NCBI RefSeq assembly: GCF_042681825.1
Contig: NZ_JBHUGH010000001.1
Span: forward strand, 124,001 to 188,000
DNA length: 64,000 bases
Origin: Halodurantibacterium flavum
GTDB taxonomy: Bacteria > Pseudomonadota > Alphaproteobacteria > Rhodobacterales > Rhodobacteraceae
Direction of reading: 5' to 3'
The notes beneath the pieces are model-generated. The model saw nothing but the letters and a program-made list of their open reading frames with translations. It was not told the DNA's origin and did no database searches. The position numbers and the translations under genes are program-made. Below, piece by piece: positions 1-9,113 of this stretch; within the stretch, counting starts at the first letter, position 1; the number at the start of each line of letters is the position of its first letter.

Positions 1-2
1 TG

Positions 3-974
3 CGGGCATGGAAGGCCATACATGGAGAGTTTCCGGCCGATATCGTGGTCCTGCTGGAGGGCGAGGAAGAAATCGGCTCGACAAGTCTGCCCGACTTCCT
101 CGCCCAACACCACGATGAGCTATGCTGCGACATCGCGTTCATCTGTGACGGTGATATGTGGTCACGCGATCGGCCCGCCATCACGACGCAGCTAAAGGGG
201 CTGGTGCATGAAAAGGTTACAATCCTGACTCCGCACGGCGATCTGCATTCGGGATTTTTTGGCGCAGTTGCCGCCAATCCGCTCCGTATCCTCTCAAGCA
301 TCCTGGCGGCGATTCACGATGAGGGCGGTCGCATCGCGATCGACGGATTCTATGACGGCGTTCAGGATATTCCCGCAATGCGCCGCGACCAGTGGCGACA
401 GCTTTCTGCCGAAGCCGGGGTGAACGACGGTGTAAGCCTTGAGGGCGGCGTGATCGAGCAGGGCTACTCGGCCCTTGAGGCGATGTGGGGGCGGCCAGCA
501 ATCGATATCAACGGTGTTACCGGCGGCAATCAAGGACCCACAGGCCGCTCCGTGACGCCCGGCACGGCTCACGCGCGATTAAGCTTCCGCCTGGTGGCAG
601 GGCAGGATCCGGATCTCGTTCGCGAACGTTTCAAGGAGTTCGTTCTGGCCCGGGTGCCTGAGGGCTGCAGAGCCGAGTTCGAAGGCGCGAGCTATGCCCC
701 GGCAATCATGCTATCTCAAGACAATCCGTATCTCCGTGCCACTGCGCGCGGATTGGAAGCAGAATGGGGCCATCCGGCGGTCCTGAAAGGAAGCGGGGGA
801 ACGGTTCCCTTGGTCCATCAGCTTCATGAGGCGCTTTCAGTGGACGGTATTGTGGTCGGGTTCATTCTGGGGACTGATGCGATCGACGGGCCGGACGAAC
901 ATTACGATGTGGAGCGCTTTCGCGCGGGGACGCGTGCCTGGATCAGGATTTTTGCCGAGCTTGAGATGATCTGA
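3..974 (+). CDS. M20-family metallopeptidase, 5' end outside window
   Basis: Zinc-dependent amidohydrolase/dipeptidase of the M20 (ArgE/DapE/CPG2) family, probably hydrolysing a peptide or N-acyl bond in the cytoplasm. The open frame runs to the first bases of the window, and the codons before the first possible start (GTG at 45) already read as family sequence, so the true start lies upstream. The EGEEEIGS metal/catalytic motif is at the beginning, the dimerisation insert follows (TPHGDLHSG), and the C-terminal metal histidine lies in the DEHYD motif about 20 residues from the end. The substrate cannot be deduced. Family assignment is firm. Confidence 0.85.
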   Translation, partial: RAWKAIHGEFPADIVVLLEGEEEIGSTSLPDFLAQHHDELCCDIAFICDGDMWSRDRPAITTQLKGLVHEKVTILTPHGDLHSGFFGAVAANPLRILSSILAAIHDEGGRIAIDGFYDGVQDIPAMRRDQWRQLSAEAGVNDGVSLEGGVIEQGYSALEAMWGRPAIDINGVTGGNQGPTGRSVTPGTAHARLSFRLVAGQDPDLVRERFKEFVLARVPEGCRAEFEGASYAPAIMLSQDNPYLRATARGLEAEWGHPAVLKGSGGTVPLVHQLHEALSVDGIVVGFILGTDAIDGPDEHYDVERFRAGTRAWIRIFAELEMI

Positions 975-1340
975 CAGAACGACGCTCTGCCATCATTGAG
1001 GCAAAGCGGCTCTCATCCCGAAAGGCAGGATGCCGATGATAGGCTGTAAGCTGAGGCCGTTCAGGGCCAGCAGTTTCATGGCATGAGCACCACGATTTCG
1101 GCGCTAGGCCATTGACTGCCCGTAACCGTCCGATTGTCACTGCCTGCCTGGGGGCGTCGTGATGGGTAAGGCACGTGCATGGTGATGTCGCAAACGACCT
1201 GCCTATTGTGCGGAGTGGTCGAGCGGAGCGAGGTCCCGGGGGTCGGCTAGGGGCGCCTTCAACACCTGCCAGAGGCAGTCACTGCCCCCTGGTAGATAGC
1301 CGTCTGCGTGGCAAAGCGCCCCTTCCGCCAGTTCCAGGCA
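975..1340. other. Gap without a convincing gene
   Basis: About 366 bases between the M20 gene and the convergent NmrA-like gene. Only short frames with no recognisable motif. Around 1020-1065 there is a weak resemblance to the ~81-bp dispersed repeat described elsewhere (GGCAG...AGCT...GCCG spacing), too poor to call. Confidence 0.5.
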
Positions 1341-2252
1341 CTACCGCAATGATATGCCTGCCTGAGGTGCATTGAGAGCCTCTTCGAATAGAACCTTGCC
1401 CGGGCCGGAAAGCCATTGATCCAGCTTCAGCATTGGCCCGAACTCGCGCTCCAATGCAGGAATGTCTGCGACTCCGGCCACGATGCCCTTATCGACAAGC
1501 GCGGAAAGCTGACGCAGAAAATCATTTCCCGCCAGCAGTTCGTCGGAAAAGCGCTGATAGCGGATGGGATGACCTGCCGCACGTGAGAACGCCTCTTCCA
1601 GATATTCCCCGGTGATATCCTGCCCCGAGAGTTCCAGGGTCTGACCGGCATAACGTCCGGGTTGGAGAAGTATCTGCGCGTTGATACGCCCAAGGTCATC
1701 AAGCGCTATCATCTGCATCGACTGACGCCGCTGCATGAAGAATGTGAAGACACCTGTATTCAGCCCCATTCCGGGAAGCATCATCATTTCCATAAAGCTG
1801 GCGGGACGCGTGATTGTCGCAGCAATCGGCAAGCCGCGAATGTGATCTTCGATGCGGGACTTGCTATCGAAATGTCCCATGCCCGTATGGCCTTTTCCTG
1901 CTGCACCACCGGAAGAATATACCAGATGGGCGACCCCGGCTGCGACAGCGCTGTCGGCGATAGCCTTGCCTTGCGCCACTTCCTGTTCATCTGTGACCAG
2001 CCCGGAAGGTGAACTGGCTTGCACACTGAAAATGCCGCGTATCCCGGTCATCGCCCTGTCAATCGATGCGCGGTCAAAAAGGTCGCCCACCGCGAGCGTT
2101 ATTCCCTCGGCGGCGAGCGCTCTGGCCCTCTCGCTCTGCGGGTCGCGCACGAAGGCGCGAACCTCACGGCCTGCTTCGCGCAGCGCCCGCGCCACAACAC
2201 AGCCTTGCTGGCCTGTGGCTCCGAAGACCAGGAATTCCGGTGAGCTTGACAT
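1341..2252 (-). CDS. NmrA-like NAD(P)-binding oxidoreductase
   Basis: A 303-residue atypical short-chain dehydrogenase of the NmrA/HSCARG/QorB group, which bind NAD(P)H as redox sensors or quinone reductases. The N-terminal glycine motif GATGQQG is near residue 10, followed by an acid-rich second strand (FVRDP) and an NmrA-type C-terminal half (SGQDITGEYLEEAF). It is transcribed away from an HxlR regulator, the same arrangement as E. coli qorB (ytfG)/ytfH, which suggests local control by that regulator. Catalytic activity versus a sensing role cannot be decided from sequence. Confidence 0.8.
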   Translation of the reverse strand: MSSSPEFLVFGATGQQGCVVARALREAGREVRAFVRDPQSERARALAAEGITLAVGDLFDRASIDRAMTGIRGIFSVQASSPSGLVTDEQEVAQGKAIADSAVAAGVAHLVYSSGGAAGKGHTGMGHFDSKSRIEDHIRGLPIAATITRPASFMEMMMLPGMGLNTGVFTFFMQRRQSMQMIALDDLGRINAQILLQPGRYAGQTLELSGQDITGEYLEEAFSRAAGHPIRYQRFSDELLAGNDFLRQLSALVDKGIVAGVADIPALEREFGPMLKLDQWLSGPGKVLFEEALNAPQAGISLR

Positions 2253-2371
2253 GTCAGTTCTCCTTAATAACTATTTGAGGTTACCATGTGGAACTATTGC
2301 GAAGGCCGCACAAGACGGCACATTCTTGGTCCTTGGGCACATAAAGAGAACTAACATTGGAGAAGGTTCAG

Positions 2372-2785
2372 ATGGCGCGAGAGATCAATGGTCGGCCTGT
2401 CATCGAAACGTCGCATGGGCCGGTACTGACGCCCTGCGCTCCGGGAAGCGTGCTGGCGCGACTTGGCGACAAGTGGACGATCCTCGTTATCTCGCTGCTT
2501 TCGCTCTCTCCCGATGCGCCCATGCGGTTCGGGGCGCTCAGGCGCGGCATCCCTGACATCTCGCAACGAATGCTGACTCTGACCCTTCGAAACCTTGAAA
2601 GGGATGGTCTGGTCGTGCGGCATTATTACACTGAACTGCCGCCCCGCGTGGAGTATGAGCTGACGGAGCGAGGAAAGTCGATGTTGAAGCCGCTGGCCGG
2701 GTTTACCGACTGGATACGGGACACATGGCAGGACATCGAAGCATCCAGGGCAGAATTCGACGAGAAAGAGCAGGGCCGCAATTGA
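2372..2785 (+). CDS. HxlR-family transcriptional regulator
   Basis: A 137-residue winged-helix DNA-binding protein. The HxlR core is clear: CAPGSVLARLGDKW at the start, then RFGALRRGIPDISQRMLT and the wing YTELPPRVEYELTERG. Members often sense electrophiles or redox change through an N-terminal cysteine, and Cys is present just before the core. The ATG at 2372 is chosen because GGAGAAGG (2359 onward) lies just upstream; a TTG at 2357 would put that site inside the gene. The 119-bp gap to the divergent NmrA-like gene is the likely operator region. Confidence 0.88.
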   Translation: MAREINGRPVIETSHGPVLTPCAPGSVLARLGDKWTILVISLLSLSPDAPMRFGALRRGIPDISQRMLTLTLRNLERDGLVVRHYYTELPPRVEYELTERGKSMLKPLAGFTDWIRDTWQDIEASRAEFDEKEQGRN

Positions 2786-3036
2786 AGGGCGGCAAAGGGC
2801 CTATTCCGTTGAGCGACCTGCCTGATGGAATGACGGCTGATTAATTCTGCAAGGGCGGATTGAGGTGGGCGGCGCGCCTTCTTCTCGAATGACCGTTTAC
2901 GCCGGACGATAAAAATCATGAGGGGCGGCCCGGGGTATCCACCGGCCGCCCTCTGAGTTGCATATTGCCGTTCGGGGCAAGTCAGATTGACCCGGATGAT
3001 CGCATCGGAGTCGACCGAAAGCTTGATCGGTTCCCT

Positions 3037-3663
3037 CTAGTGCAGCCGCGACATCATGCGAGCCGTGATGCCATCGATCTCCGACTTGGCAGTCACGATA
3101 CCGGCGTCGCGGGCTTCGGGACCGTAGCCGATACGTTCCGCGTGGGCGAAGGCCACGTCTTTGATGCCGATGAAGCCAAGAAGCTGCCGCATATAGGGTT
3201 CCTGGAAATCGATTGGCTTTGTCGGTCCTTCGGTATAAACGCCCCCGCGCGTTTGAATCACGATCGCGCGTTTTCCGCCGATCAAGCCCTTCGGGCCATC
3301 CTCGCCATAGGCAAAGGTCACGCGCGGTCGCAGCACGTGATCGAACCACGCGCGGAGCGATGTCGGCACACTCCAGTTATACATCGGCACGCCGAAGACA
3401 ATGACGTCACTGGCGCGCAGTTCCTCGATCAGTTGATCCGATAGCGCCTGTGCCGCCATCTCATCAGGCGTAGTCGCGACCCCCCTGATGCCTGCGACCG
3501 TAGCCGGCGTCAGATGAGGAATGGGGCCATAGCCGAGATCGCGCTGCACCACGATGTTATCCGGATCGGATTCCAGCAGACGCTTAACTGCGTAATCTAC
3601 GAGGGAGCGGGATACAGACGTGTCGCCTGAGACGCTGCTATTCACTACGAGGATTCTGCGCAC
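3037..3663 (-). CDS. azoR: FMN-dependent NADH-azoreductase
   Basis: A 208-residue flavodoxin-fold homodimeric reductase that transfers electrons from NADH via FMN to azo dyes and quinones. The N-terminal phosphate-binding segment NSSVSGDTSVSRSL, the flavin motif VPMYNWSVP and the TRGG loop near residue 140 match AzoR, as does the full length. Starts with GTG at 3663 behind CAGGAGA. Fits the surrounding set of quinone and electrophile detoxifying enzymes. Confidence 0.9.
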   Translation of the reverse strand: MRRILVVNSSVSGDTSVSRSLVDYAVKRLLESDPDNIVVQRDLGYGPIPHLTPATVAGIRGVATTPDEMAAQALSDQLIEELRASDVIVFGVPMYNWSVPTSLRAWFDHVLRPRVTFAYGEDGPKGLIGGKRAIVIQTRGGVYTEGPTKPIDFQEPYMRQLLGFIGIKDVAFAHAERIGYGPEARDAGIVTAKSEIDGITARMMSRLH

Positions 3664-4013
3664 GATATTCTCCTGAAATACAATTCATCTATAGGAATAG
3701 GCTTGCCCGGCAGGCGACCGTAGCGTCAAAATCGGGGAGCTCTGTCGCGGAAACAGGAACAGGTACATGCGGCATGTTGAGCGACTTTGGTAATACCTCG
3801 GCATGTTGATCTCTTTCAGTTATTCGCCGTTTTAGTGCCATGTTCAGGAAACAAATATCTCCGAGAATATTGCGCCTGATGGGCCCTATGATCGGCAGTT
3901 GCTTGAACTCGTTCTTTCAGCGGCAATCCCGGGTCCGCATCAGCCGCCCGACGCGCCGCATCAGCTCTGACCCCTGCCAGCCGAGACGCAAGGCTTGCCG
4001 GGCCCCGAAGAGC
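3664..4013. other. Gap without a convincing gene
   Basis: About 350 bases between azoR and the end of the amidotransferase gene. It should hold the azoR promoter; the stretch 3670-3860 is locally AT-richer. No gene, hairpin or repeat that I can support. Confidence 0.45.
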
Positions 4014-4718
4014 TCAGCGTTCGATCTGCGCGAGCCAGCCGCGCAGGACTCGCGCGTTGGCGGCCTCGAGGCCCTTCCCATAAAGCTGCGCGTCGCGGCG
4101 TAGCGCGACAGGACTGATGTTCGCAGTCGACAGTTCGCTGGCATGACCCAGAAGCCAGTGTTCGAACCGGGCCACAGCTACCTCGGGGTGAAACTGGAGA
4201 CCAAGAATGTTCGGGCCGCGAGAGAACGCCTGGTTCCGGCAGATCGTGGTGGACGCCAGAAGCTCGCATCCATCCGGCAGGTCGAATGTATCTCCATGCC
4301 AATGCAGAACCGGAACCCCTTGGAGCGCGGCAAGGGGATTCTGACCTGAGGATGCTGTCAGTTCGAGGGTAGACCAGCCAATCTCCTTGCGGGGCCCCGG
4401 ATAGACCGGGGCACCGAGGGCCGCCGCCATGAGTTGTGCGCCGAGGCAGATGCCCATGGTCGGCCGGTTCGCGGCGAGGCGAGCCTTCAGCAAGTCAATT
4501 TCCTTGCTTACCACCGGGTAGGTATCGGCGTCGTTGACACCTATCGGTCCACCCAGCACCACAAGAAGGTCGGCCGCGAGCGGATCTATTGCCGAGGGAT
4601 CACGGTCTGCGACGTCCAGATATTCTATGTCGTAACCCGCCTCGTGCAGAATAGCCTCAGAGCTTCCGAGATCCTCGAAGTGGACGTGGCGAATGGCTTG
4701 CAGGCTAAGCCGGGTCAT
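4014..4718 (-). CDS. Class I glutamine amidotransferase
   Basis: A 234-residue stand-alone class I glutamine amidotransferase that would release ammonia from glutamine or hydrolyse a gamma-glutamyl amide. The nucleophile is Cys91 in GICLGAQ, the oxyanion segment is VVLGGPIGV, and the His/Glu pair lies in GLQFHPEV. Length and motifs match the GMP-synthase-like stand-alone group (COG0518). The ATG at 4718 overlaps the stop of the homoserine-dehydrogenase-like gene (ATGA), so the two are translationally coupled. The reading frame extends upstream, but that part is only the complement-frame shadow of the neighbour. Confidence 0.88.
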   Translation of the reverse strand: MTRLSLQAIRHVHFEDLGSSEAILHEAGYDIEYLDVADRDPSAIDPLAADLLVVLGGPIGVNDADTYPVVSKEIDLLKARLAANRPTMGICLGAQLMAAALGAPVYPGPRKEIGWSTLELTASSGQNPLAALQGVPVLHWHGDTFDLPDGCELLASTTICRNQAFSRGPNILGLQFHPEVAVARFEHWLLGHASELSTANISPVALRRDAQLYGKGLEAANARVLRGWLAQIER

Positions 4719-5743
4719 GATGATTGCCCTTTTGTTGGTGCGCGTGCGCTGCTCCTTGCGGCCAGGATGTGCTCGAGATCTTTCAGGGCGGCGGCGGCCG
4801 TTGCGAGCGGCTCGCGACCAGATCCAATCGCGACCGTTTCCCCCATGGCGTCGGTGACAATGCGGATTGCCTTGTCCTTCCCCCGGACATTCGCAAGAGG
4901 ATCGGCGAGCGGATAGGTTATGATGCCGACGCTGGCTTCGAATGTGTCGTTCGTGCGGACAAGACTGCCGACGAGTTTCGGGACCACGCCTTCTGCCCGC
5001 CATGCCTCCAGGCGCGCTCGTGTCACCGACTGAATGCCTTCGACGCGAAGGTTGTCCATCGTCAGGTCCGCGCCAAGTCCGAAGTTGGCGAGGATAAGGA
5101 GCTTGCAGGCGGTATCCCAGCCCTCGGTATCGTTGCGGGGATCAGCCTCGGCAAATCCGCCTTGCTGCGCTTCACTCAGCGCCGTCTCGAAGTCGATGCC
5201 CTTCGTCATCATGGCATCCAGCAAGTAGTTGGTCGTCGCGTTCAGAATGCCCTCGACTCCAAGCACTTCACAGCCCTTCAGACTGTGCTCCACAAGATCG
5301 ATCGTCGGCAAGGCTGCCGCGGCTGCGCCGCTAAGCTTCAGCATCGCACCAGTGTCATTTGCCAGCACGAGCAGCTGTTTTCCGCTATGGACCAATGCCC
5401 CTTTCGAGATGACGATCGTGTCCCTGCCCGCCGACAGTGCCGAACGGATATAGGCAAGGCCCGGTCCGCCGGTGCGAAAATCGCTCGGTCCCGCTTCGAT
5501 CAGGATGTCGGCGCCACTTGCCTCGATGAAGGCCGGTCCTGATTGCCCCGGTTCAAGTGCACCCAGTCGGTCAGCTTCAAGGCCTCCGGCGTCAAGCAGC
5601 CCGGCCCGTGATCCGCAGACGGCGACAAGACGGACATCCGCCCCGTAAAGCTGGCGATAGCGCGCGCGGCGGCCAAGGAGCAGGTTTGCCGTGGCGCGAC
5701 CGACGCCTCCGAAACCTGCGATGGCGATTCTGAAAGTCTCCAT
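4715..5743 (-). CDS. Homoserine dehydrogenase-like protein without ACT domain
   Basis: A 342-residue NAD(P)-dependent enzyme of the homoserine dehydrogenase family. The Rossmann motif GFGGVGRATA is at the N terminus, catalytic-type lysine in VISKGAL near residue 120, and the substrate region ILNATTNYLL followed by EADPRNDTEGWDTACKL. It lacks the regulatory ACT domain, like fungal enzymes and several bacterial short paralogues. Coupling to an amidotransferase is not the usual threonine-pathway context, so it may reduce or oxidise a different aspartate-semialdehyde-like substrate. Family certain; physiological reaction uncertain. Confidence 0.85.
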   Translation of the reverse strand: METFRIAIAGFGGVGRATANLLLGRRARYRQLYGADVRLVAVCGSRAGLLDAGGLEADRLGALEPGQSGPAFIEASGADILIEAGPSDFRTGGPGLAYIRSALSAGRDTIVISKGALVHSGKQLLVLANDTGAMLKLSGAAAAALPTIDLVEHSLKGCEVLGVEGILNATTNYLLDAMMTKGIDFETALSEAQQGGFAEADPRNDTEGWDTACKLLILANFGLGADLTMDNLRVEGIQSVTRARLEAWRAEGVVPKLVGSLVRTNDTFEASVGIITYPLADPLANVRGKDKAIRIVTDAMGETVAIGSGREPLATAAAALKDLEHILAARSSARAPTKGQSS

Positions 5744-6369
5744 GCGTCTTGTTCTTTCAAATCCTGGGTCATGGCCAGTGTGTCGCGGGTCCTCACGGCG
5801 CTTGCCGGCCCTCTGTCAGTAACCGCCAGCCCGCCCGCCAATAAGGCACCTGCGACATGGCGCGCTGTCGCTTGACGGGCGGTCCGGGCAATGGCCTGCC
5901 ATAGGTCCTCGGCGCAAAGCCGCCCGCATCGGCAAGATGCGCCTGCGCGTCGCAAAGCTCGCGTTTGCAGGGGCGCGGCCCCGCATGCGTCAGAGGCGGG
6001 GCCGCGGCGGCGCCAAACCACAGGCAGGGGGGATGATGCCCGCGGAGCAGCCTTGCGGATCCGGATCGCTGAAGTAGTCGAGAACCGTTTCCAGCCGCAC
6101 TTTTGCTGCGCCGGTCCGTCAAGTCATCGCAAACCGGTCGGATAAAGAGCATCACCGGACCCGTCTGCGGCCTTTTGACAGCGCATCGCGCATGTCTCGA
6201 AGACGCCGCGCTCCGGTGCTACAGCGGGGACGGAACCGGGCGAGTCCGAGGCTATAATTCTATAGCTGCCGACAAGCTTCGACATTCTGTCCCGCGCTGA
6301 TGACGTCTTGCGGAGCTAAACCCGCAAGACATCTTGGGTTGCTTCGTGCCCAGTGACCAGGGCGCTACG
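5744..6369. other. Gap without an identified gene; possible decayed sequence
   Basis: About 626 bases upstream of the homoserine-dehydrogenase-like gene. A minus-strand frame across 5793-6155 is open for 120 codons and its end (around 5800-5960) has a protein-like composition, but the first half does not and I recognise no family. It may be a decayed gene; nothing firm can be named. Confidence 0.4.
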
Positions 6370-7335
6370 TCACGCGGCAACGAAGGAAAGCAGGTCCGGG
6401 TTCACCACATCCGGATGCGTGGCAAACAGGCCGTGTGAAAGTCCGGGATAGCTCTTGAGCGTTCCGTCTCGGACAAGCTTCATCGCCTTGTGTGCCGAAT
6501 TCTCGATCGGAACGATCTGATCGTCTTCGCCATGCACGAACAATACCGGCACGTTAAGTGCAGTCAGATCGTCGGTGAAATCGGTCTCAGAGAAAGCAGC
6601 AACGCAATCGTAATGTGCCTTTGCGCCACCGGCCATCCCCTGACGCCACCAGTTATTGATCAGACCCTGGCTGACTGTGGCGCCATCCCTGTTGAAGCCG
6701 TAGAAAGGCCCACTCGGAAGATCAAGGAAGAACTGCGCCCTGTTCGCCACAAGCGCTGACCGGATGCCATCGAATACCTCCATCGGTATCCCGTCCGGGT
6801 TCTTGTCGGACTGCACCATCACGGGCGGTACCGCACCGATCAGTATGACCTTGGCGACCCGCCCAGGCTCGGCGCGGGCAGCATAGCGGGCCGCCTCGCC
6901 GCCACCTGTCGAATGTCCGATATGGACGACATCGCGCAGATCGAGGGCCTTCACGATCTCCGCCACGTCGGCGGCATAGGTATCCATCTCATTGCCTGTA
7001 TCGGTCTGGTCCGACCGACCATGACCACGTCGGTCATGCGCTATCACCCGATAGCCTTCGGCAAGAAAGAACAACATCTGGTTGTCCCAGTCGTCGGAAC
7101 TCAGAGGCCACCCGTGATGAAACATGACCGGTTGCGCATCTTTCGGGCCCCAGTCCTTGTAGAATAGACGCGTGCCATCTGCGGTAGTTATCGTTGCCAT
7201 TGCAAAATCTCCTGTGGGATAAGGTTGGGCGAGACCGGGGAGGGGAAGAATGAGCGCCGCTCCGAACGCGCCGGCTGAACTGAGCACCGCGCGCCGAGTG
7301 AGGGCTGACTGAATCAAGCCATTGATGGAATGCAT
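6370..7335 (-). CDS. Alpha/beta hydrolase, haloperoxidase-like, with Tat-type leader
   Basis: A 321-residue alpha/beta-hydrolase of the cofactor-free haloperoxidase/esterase group (close to non-haem chloroperoxidases). Triad: Ser142 in GHSTGGG, Asp in GEDDQ and His in LSHGLF; the oxyanion loop HHGWPLSSDDW is typical. It carries an N-terminal extension with TRRAVLSS followed by a hydrophobic stretch and GLAQ, a twin-arginine-like signal. The start at 7335 is preceded by AAAGGA; an ATG six codons upstream is less likely. Oddly, a second strong ribosome-binding site (AGGAG at 7209-7213) sits before Met46, exactly where leaderless homologues start. Confidence 0.87.
   Translation of the reverse strand: MHSINGLIQSALTRRAVLSSAGAFGAALILPLPGLAQPYPTGDFAMATITTADGTRLFYKDWGPKDAQPVMFHHGWPLSSDDWDNQMLFFLAEGYRVIAHDRRGHGRSDQTDTGNEMDTYAADVAEIVKALDLRDVVHIGHSTGGGEAARYAARAEPGRVAKVILIGAVPPVMVQSDKNPDGIPMEVFDGIRSALVANRAQFFLDLPSGPFYGFNRDGATVSQGLINNWWRQGMAGGAKAHYDCVAAFSETDFTDDLTALNVPVLFVHGEDDQIVPIENSAHKAMKLVRDGTLKSYPGLSHGLFATHPDVVNPDLLSFVAA
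7209..7213 (-). promoter_or_regulatory. Internal Shine-Dalgarno before Met46 of the hydrolase
   Basis: On the minus strand AGGAG followed by ATTTTGCA and ATG (7200-7198). The spacing of eight is ideal and the downstream Met begins the conserved catalytic domain (MATITTADG). It could allow a second, cytoplasmic product of 276 residues, or be a relic of the original start before the leader was acquired. Confidence 0.55.
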
Positions 7336-7649
7336 TTGCGATCCTTTCGTCATACAAGGATCGTAAAGCTCTGCCCGGGCGCGTTGCTCTCTCGATCCGA
7401 TCCAAGACTAAGAAGGATCACGAACAACCGCGACGCATGGGCTGCTGCAAAGGTGCCGATCTTGCGCCCTACTACCGCCGGCGGTCATTTCCTGGCACTG
7501 GCCGCCTCCGCCAATCCCCAGAAAACATATCGCAAGATTTGCATCACCGCAGCAGGTGGAGCGACGTGCATCTGCGCGAACCCGCTAAGGTTGTTCTTGA
7601 CATGTCCGTCAACCGACACATGGCAGAAACTGCGCAGAAAGGACCGAAG
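7336..7649. other. Divergent promoter region hydrolase/catalase
   Basis: About 314 bases between two divergently transcribed genes. A frame open upstream of the catalase start has no catalase-like sequence. TTGACA occurs near 7598 but without a good -10 partner. No repeat can be supported. Confidence 0.4.
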
Positions 7650-9113
7650 ATGCGTGAGGAAGAGCATCGGAGCATGCCGTTGACAACAACTGCAGGTGCG
7701 ACAGTGGGCGACAATCAGGCCAGTCTGACAGCCGGTGAACGTGGACCGATCCTGATACAGGATTGGCAACTGATCGAGAAGTTGGCCCATCAGAACCGCG
7801 AACGTATCCCGGAGCGCATCGTCCATGCAAAGGGTTGGGGCGCGCATGGAGTTTTGCGGATCACGGGAGACATCTCGCATCTGACCTGTGCACGCGTGTT
7901 GCAACCGGGCGCCAGGACCCGGATGATCGCGCGCTTTTCCACCGTTGCGGGGGAAATGGGCGCTGCCGATCATGAGCGGGATGTTCGCGGCTTCGCCCTC
8001 AAGTTCTACACCGAGGAGGGCAACTGGGATCTGGTCGGCAACAACACGCCGGTTTTCTTCGTCCGCGACCCACTCAAGTTTCCCGACTTCATTCATACTC
8101 AAAAGCGTCATCCGCGCACCAATCTGCGGTCGCCAACGGCCATGTGGGATTTCTGGTCGCTTTCCCCTGAAAGCCTGCATCAGGTGACCATTCTCTTTTC
8201 GGATCGCGGACTTCCCGTCAGCCCCATGCACATGAACGGATACGGAGGCCACGCGTATAGTCTCTGGAATGACAAGGGCGAACGTGTGTGGGTCAAGTTC
8301 CATTTCAAGACCCGGCAAGGGCACCGCCATTACACCAATGCTCAGGCGCAAGAGGTCGTGGGGCGAACCCGCGAAGGATATCAGGAAGCATTGTTCGGCT
8401 CGATCGAGGCGGGGATTTTCCCGCAATGGATCATGCAGGTCCAGATCATGACACATGAACAGGCGGCTGCAGTTCCGTTCAATCCTTTCGATATCACCAA
8501 GGTCTGGCCACACGCCGGTTTTCCGCTGATCGAAGTCGGCGTGCTGGAACTCAACCGTAATCCTCGAAACTATTTTGCCGAGGTTGAACAACTTGCTTTC
8601 AGCCCGTCGAACGTCGTGCGCGGCATCGGTCATTCACCGGACAGGATGCTACAGGGCCGGATATTTGCCTACGCAGATGCCCATCGCTACCGGCTTGGAA
8701 CGCATTATGAAGCACTTCCCGTCAACCGGCCGCTCTGCCCCGTGCATCATTACCACAAGGACGGTGCGATGCGCTTTTTTGACAACCTGTCCAATCCTGA
8801 CGCGTATTACGAACCGAACAGCTTCAGCGGTCCGAAAGAGGACGGATCGTTCATCGAGCCTCCGCTGGATCTGCATGGCCCTGCCTTCCGGTTCGATCTC
8901 CGAGAAGGCAATGACGATTTCAGCCAACCCCGTGCCCTATTCACGCTTTTCGACTGCGGGCAAAAGGCTCGATTGTTCGCGAACATCGCGGCGGCCATGA
9001 CGGATGTTCCCGCCGGGATCGTTGAGCGGCAGCTTGGGCTCTTTTCGCAAGTTCACCCTGATTACGGTGCCGGCGTGTGCGCCGCACTGGATGCCATCGA
9101 CCCACCGTTCTAA
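7650..9113 (+). CDS. katA: Monofunctional haem catalase
   Basis: A 487-residue small-subunit catalase that dismutates hydrogen peroxide. The catalytic His59 lies in IVHAKG, the distal Asn in VGNNTPVFF, and the haem tyrosine in FAYADAHRYRLG. Core segments RFSTVAGE, WDFWSLSPESLHQ and MHMNGYGGHAYS are intact. The common GAGAHG after the catalytic His reads GWGAHG here. The ATG at 7650 is chosen because AAAGGA precedes it and it places the protein at the family's usual length; the frame is open 71 codons further upstream but without family sequence. The symbol denotes the small-subunit type. Confidence 0.93.
   Translation: MREEEHRSMPLTTTAGATVGDNQASLTAGERGPILIQDWQLIEKLAHQNRERIPERIVHAKGWGAHGVLRITGDISHLTCARVLQPGARTRMIARFSTVAGEMGAADHERDVRGFALKFYTEEGNWDLVGNNTPVFFVRDPLKFPDFIHTQKRHPRTNLRSPTAMWDFWSLSPESLHQVTILFSDRGLPVSPMHMNGYGGHAYSLWNDKGERVWVKFHFKTRQGHRHYTNAQAQEVVGRTREGYQEALFGSIEAGIFPQWIMQVQIMTHEQAAAVPFNPFDITKVWPHAGFPLIEVGVLELNRNPRNYFAEVEQLAFSPSNVVRGIGHSPDRMLQGRIFAYADAHRYRLGTHYEALPVNRPLCPVHHYHKDGAMRFFDNLSNPDAYYEPNSFSGPKEDGSFIEPPLDLHGPAFRFDLREGNDDFSQPRALFTLFDCGQKARLFANIAAAMTDVPAGIVERQLGLFSQVHPDYGAGVCAALDAIDPPF

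Noticed and set aside
1015..1070. Possible copy of the ~81-bp element after the M20 gene
   Set aside because: GGCAG and AGCT lie at similar spacing but the core ATCGGCACC is absent; could be chance.
5793..6155. A 120-codon minus-strand frame upstream of the homoserine-dehydrogenase-like gene
   Set aside because: Second half looks protein-like, but the first half does not and no family could be named; left as a possible decayed gene in the gap entry.
7485..7560. Possible fifth copy of the ~81-bp element upstream of the catalase
   Set aside because: Only a few short matches (CCCAGAAA, GCATCACCGC); spacing does not fit the other copies.
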